Part shown: positions 16,493-25,062 of the stretch, one piece after another | How positions within the stretch are numbered: position 1 is the stretch's first letter | Layout of the letters: every line of letters begins with the position of its first letter | From: an uncultured Bacteroidales bacterium | GTDB taxonomy: Bacteria > Bacteroidota > Bacteroidia > Bacteroidales > F082 | NCBI GenBank assembly: GCA_905236635.1 | Contig: CAJOCJ010000017.1 | Span: 1-52,922 of the forward strand | DNA: 52,922 nt | Direction: 5' to 3' | Program-made: the position numbers and the translations under genes | Notes under the pieces: generated by a model | Databases searched by the model: none | The model's input: the letters and a program-made list of their open reading frames with translations, nothing else | What the model was told of the DNA's origin: nothing

Positions 16493-17250
16493 ACTCGGTA
16501 TATTAGTTCTTCTCCCGGTCTCGCCAGCCTCATCCTGGCACGTTGTTCTTCCGTGAGCTCGTAATAGAGACGGTCGGCATCGACGGTAAAACCTGCGTTT
16601 TCAAGCACCTGGGCGTAGTCGCGACCAAACTGTCGGACATGGTCATACTGACCGAAATTGCGTTTACGCTCCTCCGGGTCAGTGATGCTCGGGTCTTCCC
16701 ATGTGTCGACGTTAGGATTGATAGGCACCATAAGTATCGCCCAGCCGCCAGGCTTCAAGATACGTTTGATCTCCGAAAAGGCCTTATTTACATCGTTGAC
16801 ATGCTCCAAAACATGGTTGCAAATCACCACATCATATTGATTATCTGGAAGTTTGATATTTGTAACATCAAGTTTCAGGTCAGCGATAGGCGAATCGATG
16901 TCGGCAGTTGTATAGTCGAGGTTCTTCAAGGCACGGAAACGCTTCAGGAAGGGTTGCTCAGGAGCGAAGTGCAACACCTTGAGATTGTCTTTGAAAAAGC
17001 CTGTCTTTCCCTTTAAATACAACCAAAGCAGACGATGACGCTCGAGCGACAGACACTTCGGGCACATGCGGTTTTCGGTCGCCTTGCCGTAGCCGTATGG
17101 CAGAAACTTACGGAAATGCTTGCCGCATACAGGACATTCCACCTTGTTTCCGATATAAAAAGGACGTATCAGAAAGCTGAACAGGCCACTGAAACGAATC
17201 AGTGTCTGTCGCGGGAAAATCCTTGTAAATAAAGCAATTAACTTCTTCAT
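16474..17250 (-). CDS. SAM-dependent methyltransferase with N-terminal zinc ribbon
   Basis: About 258 residues from the ATG at 17250 (MKKLIALFTRIFP), which overlaps the stop of the glycosyltransferase gene by 4 bases (ATGA) and is therefore preferred over the longer frame to 17286. A basic, hydrophobic N-terminus is followed by two CxxC pairs (ECPVCGKHF, RMCPKC) that probably bind zinc. A class I methyltransferase domain follows (DYTTADIDSPIADLKLDV, YDVVICNHVLEHVND, ILKPGGWAILMVP). It is last in a six-gene operon with polysaccharide-type genes, so a glycan or lipid-linked substrate is plausible. The actual substrate is unknown. Confidence 0.82.
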   Translation of the reverse strand: MKKLIALFTRIFPRQTLIRFSGLFSFLIRPFYIGNKVECPVCGKHFRKFLPYGYGKATENRMCPKCLSLERHRLLWLYLKGKTGFFKDNLKVLHFAPEQPFLKRFRALKNLDYTTADIDSPIADLKLDVTNIKLPDNQYDVVICNHVLEHVNDVNKAFSEIKRILKPGGWAILMVPINPNVDTWEDPSITDPEERKRNFGQYDHVRQFGRDYAQVLENAGFTVDADRLYYELTEEQRARMRLARPGEELIYRVIKTKQ

Positions 17251-18371
17251 AACAGTTTCAAAATTGCCTCGGTCATGTTTGACCATTGGTATTTTTTCTT
17301 CTCGTCCTTCACGCCCTCTACAAAGGTATCATACCTGTCATTTTCATAAAAATCGACTAAAGCATCCGCAATCGACGAAGGTTTCGGCTCAACGACATAT
17401 CCCACTTTCCCGTTCGGGATTATCTCGCCGAGACCGCCCACGTTGGTCACCAAAACAGGCTTCTCGAAGTGATACGCCACCTGCGTCACGCCGCTCTGAG
17501 TGGCCGATTTATATGGCTGAACGACCATATCTGCAATATTAAAGTAATACTTTACATCAATATCGTTAATATACTGATTTTCAATTATTACTAAGTCTTG
17601 CAAATTGTGCTTTTCAATCTGCTCAAGATATGGTTTTGGGTCATCGTAGAACTCGCCAGCTATAACCAACTTCACTGGATATTTACGGAGTCTTGCATCG
17701 GCAAAAGCGTCGAGCAAGAGGTCGAGACCTTTGTATGCTCGCACCAGTCCGAAGAAGAGCAGATACCGCTGATTCTCATCTAAGTCAAGTTGCTTTAGCG
17801 CCTCATTTCTGTCCATAATCTTGCCGTAATGGTCGTACAACGGATGAGGTACAAAACACCTCGGTTTGCCAGCTTTATCAAGCGATTGCACGTCATCAAG
17901 CACCGATTTTGATAAGGTCACGAAACCGTCAATGGCCTTCACGAAACCTGGCGCGAACCATTTGTCTAGAACCGACTTCTCGTGTGGTATCATATTGTGA
18001 ATCAATCCGATACACTTTGTATGGCTATTTTTCTTGACAACTTTGGCAATCTTTTTGAAACAAGGGGCAAAGAACGACATCCAGTAGGTGAATATCACCA
18101 GGTCGGGGTTTTTCTTGCGTATCTCCTTCCCCACCTTTCTCCAGTTTAACGGATTGATAGAGTTGACTTTACGCGTTATCGGGAAGCCTTCTGGAGCCTT
18201 AGCGTCGGAATACTGCGTCTTGCCGGGGAACAGCAACGAAGGATACTGAAGTTTAAATGTAACCACTTCAATATCAACACCTTCCTTGGCAAACTCAGTA
18301 GCAAGTCTGTCGGTGAAAGCGGCAATGCCTCCACGATAAGGATGCGACGTTCCGACAATGATTATTTTCAT
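17247..18371 (-). CDS. Glycosyltransferase family 4 (GT-B fold)
   Basis: This 374-residue protein begins IIVGTSHPYRGGIAAFTDRLA, typical of GT4 enzymes with the N-terminal acceptor-binding Rossmann domain. The C-terminal domain has LLFFGLVRAYKGLDLLLDAF, KLVIAGEFYDD and the donor-sugar motif region VQPYKSATQSGVTQVAYHFEKPVLVTNVGGLGEIIP, here broken up only for naming. Such enzymes transfer sugars from nucleotide donors onto lipid-linked or cell-surface glycans. Its ATG overlaps the HMA gene stop by 4 bases and its stop overlaps the next gene by 4 bases. Specificity cannot be told. Confidence 0.9.
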   Translation of the reverse strand: MKIIIVGTSHPYRGGIAAFTDRLATEFAKEGVDIEVVTFKLQYPSLLFPGKTQYSDAKAPEGFPITRKVNSINPLNWRKVGKEIRKKNPDLVIFTYWMSFFAPCFKKIAKVVKKNSHTKCIGLIHNMIPHEKSVLDKWFAPGFVKAIDGFVTLSKSVLDDVQSLDKAGKPRCFVPHPLYDHYGKIMDRNEALKQLDLDENQRYLLFFGLVRAYKGLDLLLDAFADARLRKYPVKLVIAGEFYDDPKPYLEQIEKHNLQDLVIIENQYINDIDVKYYFNIADMVVQPYKSATQSGVTQVAYHFEKPVLVTNVGGLGEIIPNGKVGYVVEPKPSSIADALVDFYENDRYDTFVEGVKDEKKKYQWSNMTEAILKLL

Positions 18372-18709
18372 CGTTCTGTTGACGATTGTTGTTCGCCGTT
18401 GTTCTTTTTAACAGCCTCGTTGTTCTTTGGCTCAACGACTATAGCTTTATACCCTATTTTTTGAAATGCTTTTTGCAATTTTTCAACGTCTGTTTTGTTG
18501 CTATCATATTGAATAGTAACACATTGCGTCTTCAGGTCAGGATTGATGGCTTTAACACCTTTTTCGAAGCGGACGTTGTCTTTGATTTTATTGACGCAGT
18601 GCTGGCAGTCCATCGCCGGCTCTGTTCTGAACACCACTTCTTTCTTCTCCTGTGCATTTGCCAAGACTGCAAAAAACAGCGCAAACACTAATAAAACAAG
18701 CTTTTTCAT
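18368..18709 (-). CDS. Exported heavy-metal-associated (HMA) domain protein
   Basis: This 113-residue protein has a signal peptide (MKKLVLLVFALFFAVLANAQ) followed by an HMA domain with the metal-binding loop MDCQHC (MxCxxC) and the usual beta-alpha-beta pattern (KTQCVTIQYDSNKTDVEKLQ, KIGYKAIVVEP). It probably binds Cu+ or a similar soft metal in the periplasm. It sits 6 bases after the TonB receptor gene, a combination common in Bacteroidetes that suggests a joint metal uptake or sensing role. The C-terminal tail (about 95-113) is charged and low in complexity. Confidence 0.88.
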   Translation of the reverse strand: MKKLVLLVFALFFAVLANAQEKKEVVFRTEPAMDCQHCVNKIKDNVRFEKGVKAINPDLKTQCVTIQYDSNKTDVEKLQKAFQKIGYKAIVVEPKNNEAVKKNNGEQQSSTER

Positions 18710-18715
18710 AATATT

Positions 18716-20908
18716 TTATTTAGTTAGTTTCCATTTTAATCCGATATAACCCATGATGCCGTCGATAGGACCATAAACCATTGTGGCATCGAAGTTCTCG
18801 CCCCAAGGATTGTCATAACCGATAATCGGGTCTTTCTGCTTGAAATTGGTAAGATTCTCGCCTCCTATATAGATGTTTCCCCAACGGAACCATTTGGTAA
18901 TCTGTGCGTTAAGTATCGGATATGCGTCGAATCTCTCGTAAGGGGCATAGTCGGGCATGCGACCGCCGCCGTTAATCTGCAGAGTCAAGTCAAACTGCCA
19001 TATCTCGAGCGGTGTCTTATACGTCGCCGTCACCAAACCCTTGTATTTACTTGTCAAAGGCTTCTCTCGCAGCACCCCGTTGATGGTGGTCTGAACATCG
19101 TTGACCCTAAACGCTCCGAGAAGCGAGAAACCCTCGAAAAACGGATATGTAGCATCAACTTGGAACGTCTGCGAATACGATTTCCCGTCGAGGTTGTAGA
19201 AATGCACCGTATGAATGTCGGTATCGACATCGGTCACCACCTGACTAAGGAAGTCGGTATAGAAATATTCTGCATTGACAATCAAACACTTATCAAATAT
19301 ATCGATATCAAACGACGCGCTCACGCCAAAGTTCCACGCCTCCTCCTGCTTGAGGTCGTCGTCGACTATGATGTTACGGCTGCTTGCGAGGAGGTTGTGG
19401 TTCTCGAGCATAGGGCGTGGTGTGCGGTAGCCCTTGCCTGCCGAGAGACGTAGTTTCATAAACTCGCTGACCTGCCATTTGGCGTGAGCGCGTGGCGTGA
19501 AGAACAGACCATGTAAATCGCTGTAATCGCCTCTAAAACCTGCCATAAGCACCAGTCTCTCGTCATAGTTGAAAGTATATTGCGCATACGCACCTGCTAT
19601 GTTCTCGTCGGGCGATTTCATAAGGTTAGGCAGCAGCTGCCAACGCTCGTCGAACCCGTCGTGGTTATACGACAAACCCACAGAAATGCTGTGACTTGGC
19701 GTGAATTCCGTTTCAAACATCAACGAGGCATAGGCGTTGTTTTCGTCGACGTTGTATGTACGCATGCCATAGAGCGAGTTCATCTTATGATATGAACCCG
19801 ACAAAACCAAAGCGATATTGGTGTTGTGAATCTCATCGAAGATATAGGCATTTTTCACCACACCCTCGTAACGCTCGGTTCCAATATTTATCTTAAACAA
19901 CTGATTATCAACGGTATCGCGCATCGCATGATTACCATGATGAGCATCCTTCACCTGTCCTCCGTTCCTATCCTCTTTCAGTGCCTTGACGTAGGCCTGC
20001 ATTATATATTTGTCGCCCTTGTAAATCCAGCGGTTCATGAAGTCGTATTGCTGTACCTTTGGCATGTCCATGAAGCCGTCGCCGTTGCCGTCGTGTTCCA
20101 TCCACATATTCTCGTAATGCGCTAATAACCCGCTACTTAGCTTATCGTTGAAGTGCAGATTACCTTCGACATTCGTCTCCACTTTCAGATGACTGTCAAG
20201 GAACAGGTTGACGTCGAGTTGCTCGTCGAGTTGTGGTTTCAGATATTCCACGTTGATCTGTCCGGTTATCGACTCATAGCCGTTTTTCACTGTCGCCGCG
20301 CCCTTTGACACTTGAATCGATTGCATCCATGGGCCGGGTATATAGCCCAGTGAGAACGGCGCCGCCACGCCCCTGAAAGCAGGCACATTCTCTGTCAGCA
20401 TTTGGACGTAACTGCCTGATAAACCTAGGAGTTTTATCTGTTTTGCCCCCGTGGCGGCGTCGGAATAATCCACGTCGACGGAAGGGTTATTCGAGAAACT
20501 CTCACCCAAGTTACAGCAGGCAGCACGGCAAAGCTCGGTAGTTCCAATGACATCAATGTTTTGGGCACCTTTAGCCTTCATCACACCCGGACGTGTCGCC
20601 TTCACGACCACATTATCCAAATTGATGCCGTCGTGCATGGAGATCTCTACAAAACCAGCTCCATTCCATTGTGTAGTGTCATTGACGAAGCCTACAAACG
20701 ACGTAACTATTTCATTTACATCGGATTGCGTCTTTAGTTCAAACTTGCCGTCGACATCGGTGATGGTGCCGTTGTTGGTGCCTTTCCAGACCACATTCGC
20801 CCCTACCAAGGCATTACCATTCTGGTCTTTCACGATGCCTTTAACCTGCGCGACGGAAGTCATCGCCAGGAGACACATCAGAGCCGATATCAAGACACCT
20901 TTTTTCAT
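18716..20908 (-). CDS. TonB-dependent outer-membrane receptor, probably metal-related
   Basis: This 730-residue protein has a signal peptide (to about residue 20), a carboxypeptidase-regulatory-like domain (GIVKDQNGNALVGANVVWKG, to about 100), a plug (about 110-220, with IKLLGLSGSYVQMLTENVPA and SIQVSKGAATVKNGYESITG) and a beta-barrel to the end. Receptors of this length next to an HMA protein are usually linked to copper or other metal acquisition; a substrate cannot be proven here. A CRAACCNLGESF segment in the plug (cysteine-rich) could contribute to metal binding. It overlaps the flippase gene by 4 bases and is followed closely by the HMA gene. Confidence 0.9.
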   Translation of the reverse strand: MKKGVLISALMCLLAMTSVAQVKGIVKDQNGNALVGANVVWKGTNNGTITDVDGKFELKTQSDVNEIVTSFVGFVNDTTQWNGAGFVEISMHDGINLDNVVVKATRPGVMKAKGAQNIDVIGTTELCRAACCNLGESFSNNPSVDVDYSDAATGAKQIKLLGLSGSYVQMLTENVPAFRGVAAPFSLGYIPGPWMQSIQVSKGAATVKNGYESITGQINVEYLKPQLDEQLDVNLFLDSHLKVETNVEGNLHFNDKLSSGLLAHYENMWMEHDGNGDGFMDMPKVQQYDFMNRWIYKGDKYIMQAYVKALKEDRNGGQVKDAHHGNHAMRDTVDNQLFKINIGTERYEGVVKNAYIFDEIHNTNIALVLSGSYHKMNSLYGMRTYNVDENNAYASLMFETEFTPSHSISVGLSYNHDGFDERWQLLPNLMKSPDENIAGAYAQYTFNYDERLVLMAGFRGDYSDLHGLFFTPRAHAKWQVSEFMKLRLSAGKGYRTPRPMLENHNLLASSRNIIVDDDLKQEEAWNFGVSASFDIDIFDKCLIVNAEYFYTDFLSQVVTDVDTDIHTVHFYNLDGKSYSQTFQVDATYPFFEGFSLLGAFRVNDVQTTINGVLREKPLTSKYKGLVTATYKTPLEIWQFDLTLQINGGGRMPDYAPYERFDAYPILNAQITKWFRWGNIYIGGENLTNFKQKDPIIGYDNPWGENFDATMVYGPIDGIMGYIGLKWKLTK

Positions 20909-22419
20909 TTATGGAACACCTTGTCGATTATCTCGTTTATCTCTTTCGATATCTTTGTAAAATATAAAATCGCAAGTCCTATAATCACAATTATCAGGGT
21001 TCTGACAGCCGCTTCAACGAGTTTCACAGCGACTCCACAATCATTAAAGCAAATTATAGATTTTGATATATATTCAAATGATATCCAATTTATTATAAAT
21101 AACAATGCTATAATTAAAATCACCACAATCTCTTTCCATGAGAAAGGTGATATTTTTGTTTTCCAGATAATCAGCGAGAGCAGGAATAGGTAGTAAATCG
21201 AGAACGAAATAATCGACGACCAGGCCGCTCCTGTCATGCCCAAAATCGGAATGAGGGTGTTGTTGAGGATGATGGCGCTGACGGTTAAAATTGCCGTAAA
21301 AATCAACTGCAAATAATACCATTTTGAATAACTCAGAACGGTAACGCCGATATTCAGCGAAGAGTTGACCAGCTTGGCTAATCCGAGGAGGAAGAACACC
21401 CATTTGCCGTCGGCGTATTTGTCGCCATTCGGCAGCAGTTCGAAAAACAGGTCGATATTGATCCAGATGATGAAAAACACGAACGATCCCGCTATCAGCT
21501 GATGCAGTGAGACGCTCTTGCAAATCTCCGCAGCCCGTTGATTATCATTGTCTTTCATGGCCTGAGAGATGATAGGACGCGATATTGCCGACACCGAACG
21601 GTAAGGTATCTCGACAAGGTTTGCCATATAAGAAGCGATGCTGTAGATACCCGTAATCGCCAGTCCTAATTGGGCAGAGATGAAAAACGTGTTGATACTT
21701 GGGATGATGTTGCCGATCACCGCCGCCACTGTCAGGAAGAGGGTATAAAACATGAAATCCTTACGCAGCCACTTAGAGATATGCCCAGGTTCTATCTTGA
21801 AACTGATCTTTGACAGACACAGTAAGTATATGATATTCAATAATGTAGCGACAAGATATGCAACACAAAGACCTATCACCATTCCGTCGAGGTCGATGAC
21901 TTTTGTTATGTACAGAATATAATCTACCAGGGTAAAAACTCTGATTCCCACTTCTCTCACGAACTTCGGGACCACTATACGCATCAGGATGTTGGCGTTG
22001 GTCTCAAACACCGTCATATACATCATGAAAAACGCCATCGGGATGACGAGGTAGATGTAGTTGACGAAGAGCGACGACTTGCTCGAGAACATCTCGATTA
22101 TCGTGCTTTTAAAGGCGAAGAAGAGAATCGTGAAGATGGTGAAACCGACAGCAGGCACTATGATAGTCCAGCCGAAGAAACCATGGTCGCGGCTCTTGTT
22201 ATCCTTGAAATACGGGTAATAACGTATGGCGGAGGTGTTGGTGCCTAGCGCGCCGAGTCCAGAAAGCAGTATGGCGGCATCAGCCATGACACGGGTCAGA
22301 CCCACCTCTTCCTGCGTGAGATACTTGGTCATCACGAAGAAAGTGGTAATGAACCCCACCGCCACTCCGATGTAGTTCATTATCGTGCCTTTAATGCTTT
22401 GCCTTACTACTATTCCCAT
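20905..22419 (-). CDS. Polysaccharide flippase (Wzx/MATE-like)
   Basis: This 504-residue membrane protein has about 12-14 hydrophobic helices and the fold of polysaccharide-export flippases of the MVF/MATE-like superfamily: an N-terminal GTIMNYIGVAVGFITTFF helix, LGALGTNTSAIRYYPYF and a later VEIPYRSVSAISRPIISQAM segment. It likely moves lipid-linked sugar units across the inner membrane. It is followed by the TonB gene (4-base overlap) and preceded by gpsA (1-base overlap), so lipid and glycan precursor genes are grouped with it. Confidence 0.88.
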   Translation of the reverse strand: MGIVVRQSIKGTIMNYIGVAVGFITTFFVMTKYLTQEEVGLTRVMADAAILLSGLGALGTNTSAIRYYPYFKDNKSRDHGFFGWTIIVPAVGFTIFTILFFAFKSTIIEMFSSKSSLFVNYIYLVIPMAFFMMYMTVFETNANILMRIVVPKFVREVGIRVFTLVDYILYITKVIDLDGMVIGLCVAYLVATLLNIIYLLCLSKISFKIEPGHISKWLRKDFMFYTLFLTVAAVIGNIIPSINTFFISAQLGLAITGIYSIASYMANLVEIPYRSVSAISRPIISQAMKDNDNQRAAEICKSVSLHQLIAGSFVFFIIWINIDLFFELLPNGDKYADGKWVFFLLGLAKLVNSSLNIGVTVLSYSKWYYLQLIFTAILTVSAIILNNTLIPILGMTGAAWSSIISFSIYYLFLLSLIIWKTKISPFSWKEIVVILIIALLFIINWISFEYISKSIICFNDCGVAVKLVEAAVRTLIIVIIGLAILYFTKISKEINEIIDKVFHK

Positions 22420-23393
22420 CAGCTTTTCAATATGTTTTTGATGAAGTTACGTGTCGGATAATGCCTATCATTGAGCATTTTATACAACTCGCTCATCAAC
22501 GGGAAATCATTTGTATCTATATCATTATCAATGAGTTTCTTATAGAAGACATCCACTGCGACGCGACCTTCGAGCACCACGCTGTCGGACATGCAACTGT
22601 TGAAGAAGCCCTTTCCGATAAGCAGTCCGAGTGTACGGTTACGGCTCATGTCGTTGAGCGAAGTCAGCGAAAAGTCACCGAATCCGCAGTAGTTGTACAT
22701 GGTACGCTCCTCGCCTCCGAAGGTGGTCATCAGCTGACGCATCTCATTGAGTGCCATAGTGATAAATATCGAACGGAGGTTAGCCGAGTCGAAGTTGGCG
22801 TCGACGATTCCAATGACGATTGCGTAGATGTTTTTCAAGATAGAAGCATACTCCACTCCCGTGATATCGTTAGTAAAATCAGTACGAATCGGGGTGTCGT
22901 CGAACACATCGGTGATGATTTTATACAGCGAGTCGTCGTTGGTGGCCGCTGTCAGACCTGTGTCCTGCCGGTTTATGATTTCGCGAGCGAAGGAAGGGCC
23001 TTTCAGTGTCATGAACGGATTGAAAATGAACGACTTGATGCTGTCGGGGATAATTTGGTCACCGCTGCCGAAACCCTTGGCGAGGTTGACGATAAGAGCC
23101 GTTGGATTGATATATTCCTTGTTATCACGAAGATAACCCACCACCGCATTCGACGGGATGGCGAGGAATATCACGTTAGCCTCAAGCAGCACGTTCTTGT
23201 CGCCGGTAGCTTTCAGGTTCTCATTGAGCTTACATTTGGGAAAATAGGAGGTGTTGACATGCATTTTGTTAATCATCTCAATCACTTCATCCTCAATGGA
23301 AAGCAAGTATATCTCATCTTTATTTTTCGCTGCCAGCACGTCGCCTATAGCCGTTGCAATGGCACCGCTTCCGATAAAAACGATTTTTCGCAT
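22419..23393 (-). CDS. gpsA: NAD(P)-dependent glycerol-3-phosphate dehydrogenase
   Basis: This 324-residue enzyme reduces dihydroxyacetone phosphate to sn-glycerol-3-phosphate for phospholipid synthesis. It has the Rossmann motif IGSGAIATAIG at the N-terminus, AIPSNAV, NLAKGFG, LKGPSFAREI, the catalytic-lysine segment SILKNIYAI, and the substrate-binding GFGDF and RNRTLGLLIGKG segments. The length is normal. It is first in a minus-strand operon that continues with a flippase, TonB receptor, HMA protein, glycosyltransferase and methyltransferase. It could be the housekeeping copy or a paralogue serving surface glycan synthesis. Confidence 0.9.
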   Translation of the reverse strand: MRKIVFIGSGAIATAIGDVLAAKNKDEIYLLSIEDEVIEMINKMHVNTSYFPKCKLNENLKATGDKNVLLEANVIFLAIPSNAVVGYLRDNKEYINPTALIVNLAKGFGSGDQIIPDSIKSFIFNPFMTLKGPSFAREIINRQDTGLTAATNDDSLYKIITDVFDDTPIRTDFTNDITGVEYASILKNIYAIVIGIVDANFDSANLRSIFITMALNEMRQLMTTFGGEERTMYNYCGFGDFSLTSLNDMSRNRTLGLLIGKGFFNSCMSDSVVLEGRVAVDVFYKKLIDNDIDTNDFPLMSELYKMLNDRHYPTRNFIKNILKS

Positions 23394-23409
23394 TTTATTA
23401 AAATTTTTG

Positions 23410-23417
23410 CAAAAATA
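23410..23417 (-). promoter_or_regulatory. -7 element of the gpsA operon
   Basis: TATTTTTG on the minus strand (TAnnTTTG) lies 16 bases upstream of the gpsA ATG, implying a very short or nearly absent leader. Confidence 0.5.
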
Positions 23418-23477
23418 CGAAAAAAGTTAAAAAGTTTTAAAAATTTAAAGATTTAATAATTCAAAGAATCAAAGATC

Positions 23478-24434
23478 TTAGGATTCGACGGCTTTGGCGG
23501 CTTCCAATTCTTTCTTTTCGGCAAGGAAAATTGAGGCATCGAGCTCAAAACCGACGAGGATGATGATACAGTTCACATACATCCACATCATGAAGATGAT
23601 GAGACCGCCAATGGATCCGTAAAGCGCGTTGTAGTTGGAGAAATTGACGATATAATAGTTAAATCCTATCGTTCCGACGATGAATAACAACGTGAACATG
23701 ATAGTTCCCGGGGTAAACAGACGGAACTTCTTGTCTTTGTCGGGGTTGCCATAGTAATACAATATCGCGATTGCTACAAGAAGCACAAACACTGTCAACA
23801 GCCATCGGCCGATGTTTATCAATGCTATCACAAAGTTATTATAGAAATGTATCTTATTGAAAAACACGGGTAAATAGTCATTTCCCACGATGATAAGCGC
23901 GATGGAAGTCAGCAGCAAAGCGCCTAAAATCAAGGTAACCAGAAGACCTCCGCCATACATCCTTATTATCGACATTTTCCCAATGTGGTTAACGCCCATG
24001 TCGAAGCCGCGGAAGAAGGCCCTGACGGCACCCGAGGCGAAGTAGAACGCCATGATAATACCTATGGACATCAATGTGTTATGCTGATGCGACATGATTT
24101 CATCTATGGTACCCACTACCCTGCCGGCGATGTTTTTAGGTATCACCCTTTGGATGAAGTCAACTATAATATCCTGGACACCTTCAAGTGGCATGTATGG
24201 TATGAAGGTGAACAGCACCATGACGGCAGGAAACAGTGCAAGAAACACGTTGAAAGCCACTGCTGCCGCGCGGTCGGTGAGATAGCCCTTGGTGAAGCCA
24301 TTGATGAAATACACCAACACATCATAGAAAGGCTTGCCGCGGAATCCTGGGAAAGTGATGCTTTTAAGCTTAGCTATCGTCTTGTCTTTCAACGAGATAG
24401 CCTTATTTTTGTATTTTTCAATATTGAATTTCAT
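23478..24434 (-). CDS. YihY/virulence-factor BrkB family membrane protein
   Basis: This 318-residue protein has about six membrane helices with the YihY/BrkB family pattern: a cytoplasmic N-terminal helix, then LTDRAAAVAFNVFLALFPAVMVLF, a GAVRAFFRGFDMGVNHI segment, FRLFTPGTIMFTLLFIVGTIGFNYYI and YGSIGGLIIFMMWMYVNCIIIL, broken only for naming. The family was once annotated as RNase BN; its current role is uncertain, with suggestions in envelope or transport functions. It is monocistronic and divergent from rseC. The C-terminus (AEKKELEAAKAVES) is short and charged. Confidence 0.9.
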   Translation of the reverse strand: MKFNIEKYKNKAISLKDKTIAKLKSITFPGFRGKPFYDVLVYFINGFTKGYLTDRAAAVAFNVFLALFPAVMVLFTFIPYMPLEGVQDIIVDFIQRVIPKNIAGRVVGTIDEIMSHQHNTLMSIGIIMAFYFASGAVRAFFRGFDMGVNHIGKMSIIRMYGGGLLVTLILGALLLTSIALIIVGNDYLPVFFNKIHFYNNFVIALINIGRWLLTVFVLLVAIAILYYYGNPDKDKKFRLFTPGTIMFTLLFIVGTIGFNYYIVNFSNYNALYGSIGGLIIFMMWMYVNCIIILVGFELDASIFLAEKKELEAAKAVES

Positions 24435-24453
24435 TTTTCAATTTTTTACGGTG

Positions 24454-24461
24454 CAAAAATA
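24454..24461 (-). promoter_or_regulatory. -7 element for the YihY-family gene
   Basis: TATTTTTG on the minus strand, 19 bases upstream of the ATG. It is the left half of a divergent promoter pair with the element at 24475. Confidence 0.5.
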
Positions 24462-24474
24462 TGAATTATTTTTG

Positions 24475-24482
24475 TATTTTTG
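24475..24482 (+). promoter_or_regulatory. -7 element for rseC
   Basis: TATTTTTG on the plus strand lies 17 bases before the rseC start. The two divergent -7 elements are only 13 bases apart, so the promoters overlap and may compete. Confidence 0.5.
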
Positions 24483-24499
24483 CATAAAAATAATTTTGT

Positions 24500-24907
24500 A
24501 TGGAAGAGCATGTTTCACATCCTGGTGTCGTCGTCAATGTCGGCGAGCAAGACCTTGAAATAGAGATACTTAGCGCGAGTTCGTGCGGCTCATGTAATAT
24601 AAAGTCGGCATGCGGCATGGCGGAGATGAAGGAGAAACATGTCACCGTGCCGAAGCCTGCCGACAAGGACTTCATCGTGGGACAGCCCGTCAGCATCGTG
24701 ATGAGTGCCAAGCAAGGCACCAAGGCGGCGCTGTTAGCATATTTCATTCCGACGTTGATAATCATCACTTTAACCGTCATTTTGAGCAGCCATATCAGAG
24801 AGTGGCTGGCGGCGCTCATCGGAATCGGTGCGCTGGCGGTTTATTACGTCATTCTTTACTTTTTCAGAGACAGACTCAAAGACAAGTTTACATACGAAAT
24901 ACGGTAA
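24500..24907 (+). CDS. rseC: SoxR-reducing system protein RseC family
   Basis: This 135-residue protein has an N-terminal cysteine-rich segment (SSCGSCNIKSACGMAEM; pattern CxxCxxxxxC) and two membrane helices (about 76-96 and 102-119), the RseC/MucC layout. In other bacteria RseC works with Rnf/Rsx in reducing the SoxR iron-sulfur cluster, and in Bacteroidetes it commonly stands just before rnfB, as here. It has its own -7 element and is separated from rnfB by a palindrome, so it may be a separate transcript. The cysteines could hold an iron-sulfur cluster. Confidence 0.9.
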   Translation: MEEHVSHPGVVVNVGEQDLEIEILSASSCGSCNIKSACGMAEMKEKHVTVPKPADKDFIVGQPVSIVMSAKQGTKAALLAYFIPTLIIITLTVILSSHIREWLAALIGIGALAVYYVILYFFRDRLKDKFTYEIR

Positions 24908-24937
24908 TCCATAGTTTTAATGGGATTTCTCGACTCC

Positions 24938-24961
24938 ACGTCATTTCGCTCGAAATGACGT
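24938..24961. terminator. Palindromic repeat between rseC and rnfB
   Basis: ACGTCATTTCG-CT-CGAAATGACGT is a perfect 11-base stem 30 bases after the rseC stop, followed by CTTTG rather than a run of T. It may act as a weak terminator or mRNA-processing hairpin. It belongs to the interspersed repeat seen inside the DNA methylase gene. Confidence 0.65.
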
Positions 24962-25006
24962 CTTTGTGGTTAGTAATTAACGACTTACATTTTTTGCATT
25001 TTTTCC

Positions 25007-25037
25007 TTGTTTAATTAATATAAAAATAGTAATTTTG
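25007..25037 (+). promoter_or_regulatory. -33/-7 promoter of the rnf-C25-nqr gene run
   Basis: TTG (25007-25009) and TAATTTTG (25030-25037) are 20 bases apart, a near-consensus Bacteroidetes promoter, 25 bases before the rnfB ATG at 25063. I found no comparably good promoter in the intergenic gaps downstream as far as nqrF. Confidence 0.65.
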
Positions 25038-25062
25038 CAACGCTAAAAATATGTATTGTTTT

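Noticed and set aside
22461..23456. Plus-strand ORF of 331 codons
   Set aside because: It is antisense to gpsA, whose motifs are unambiguous. The reading is a by-product of codon use.
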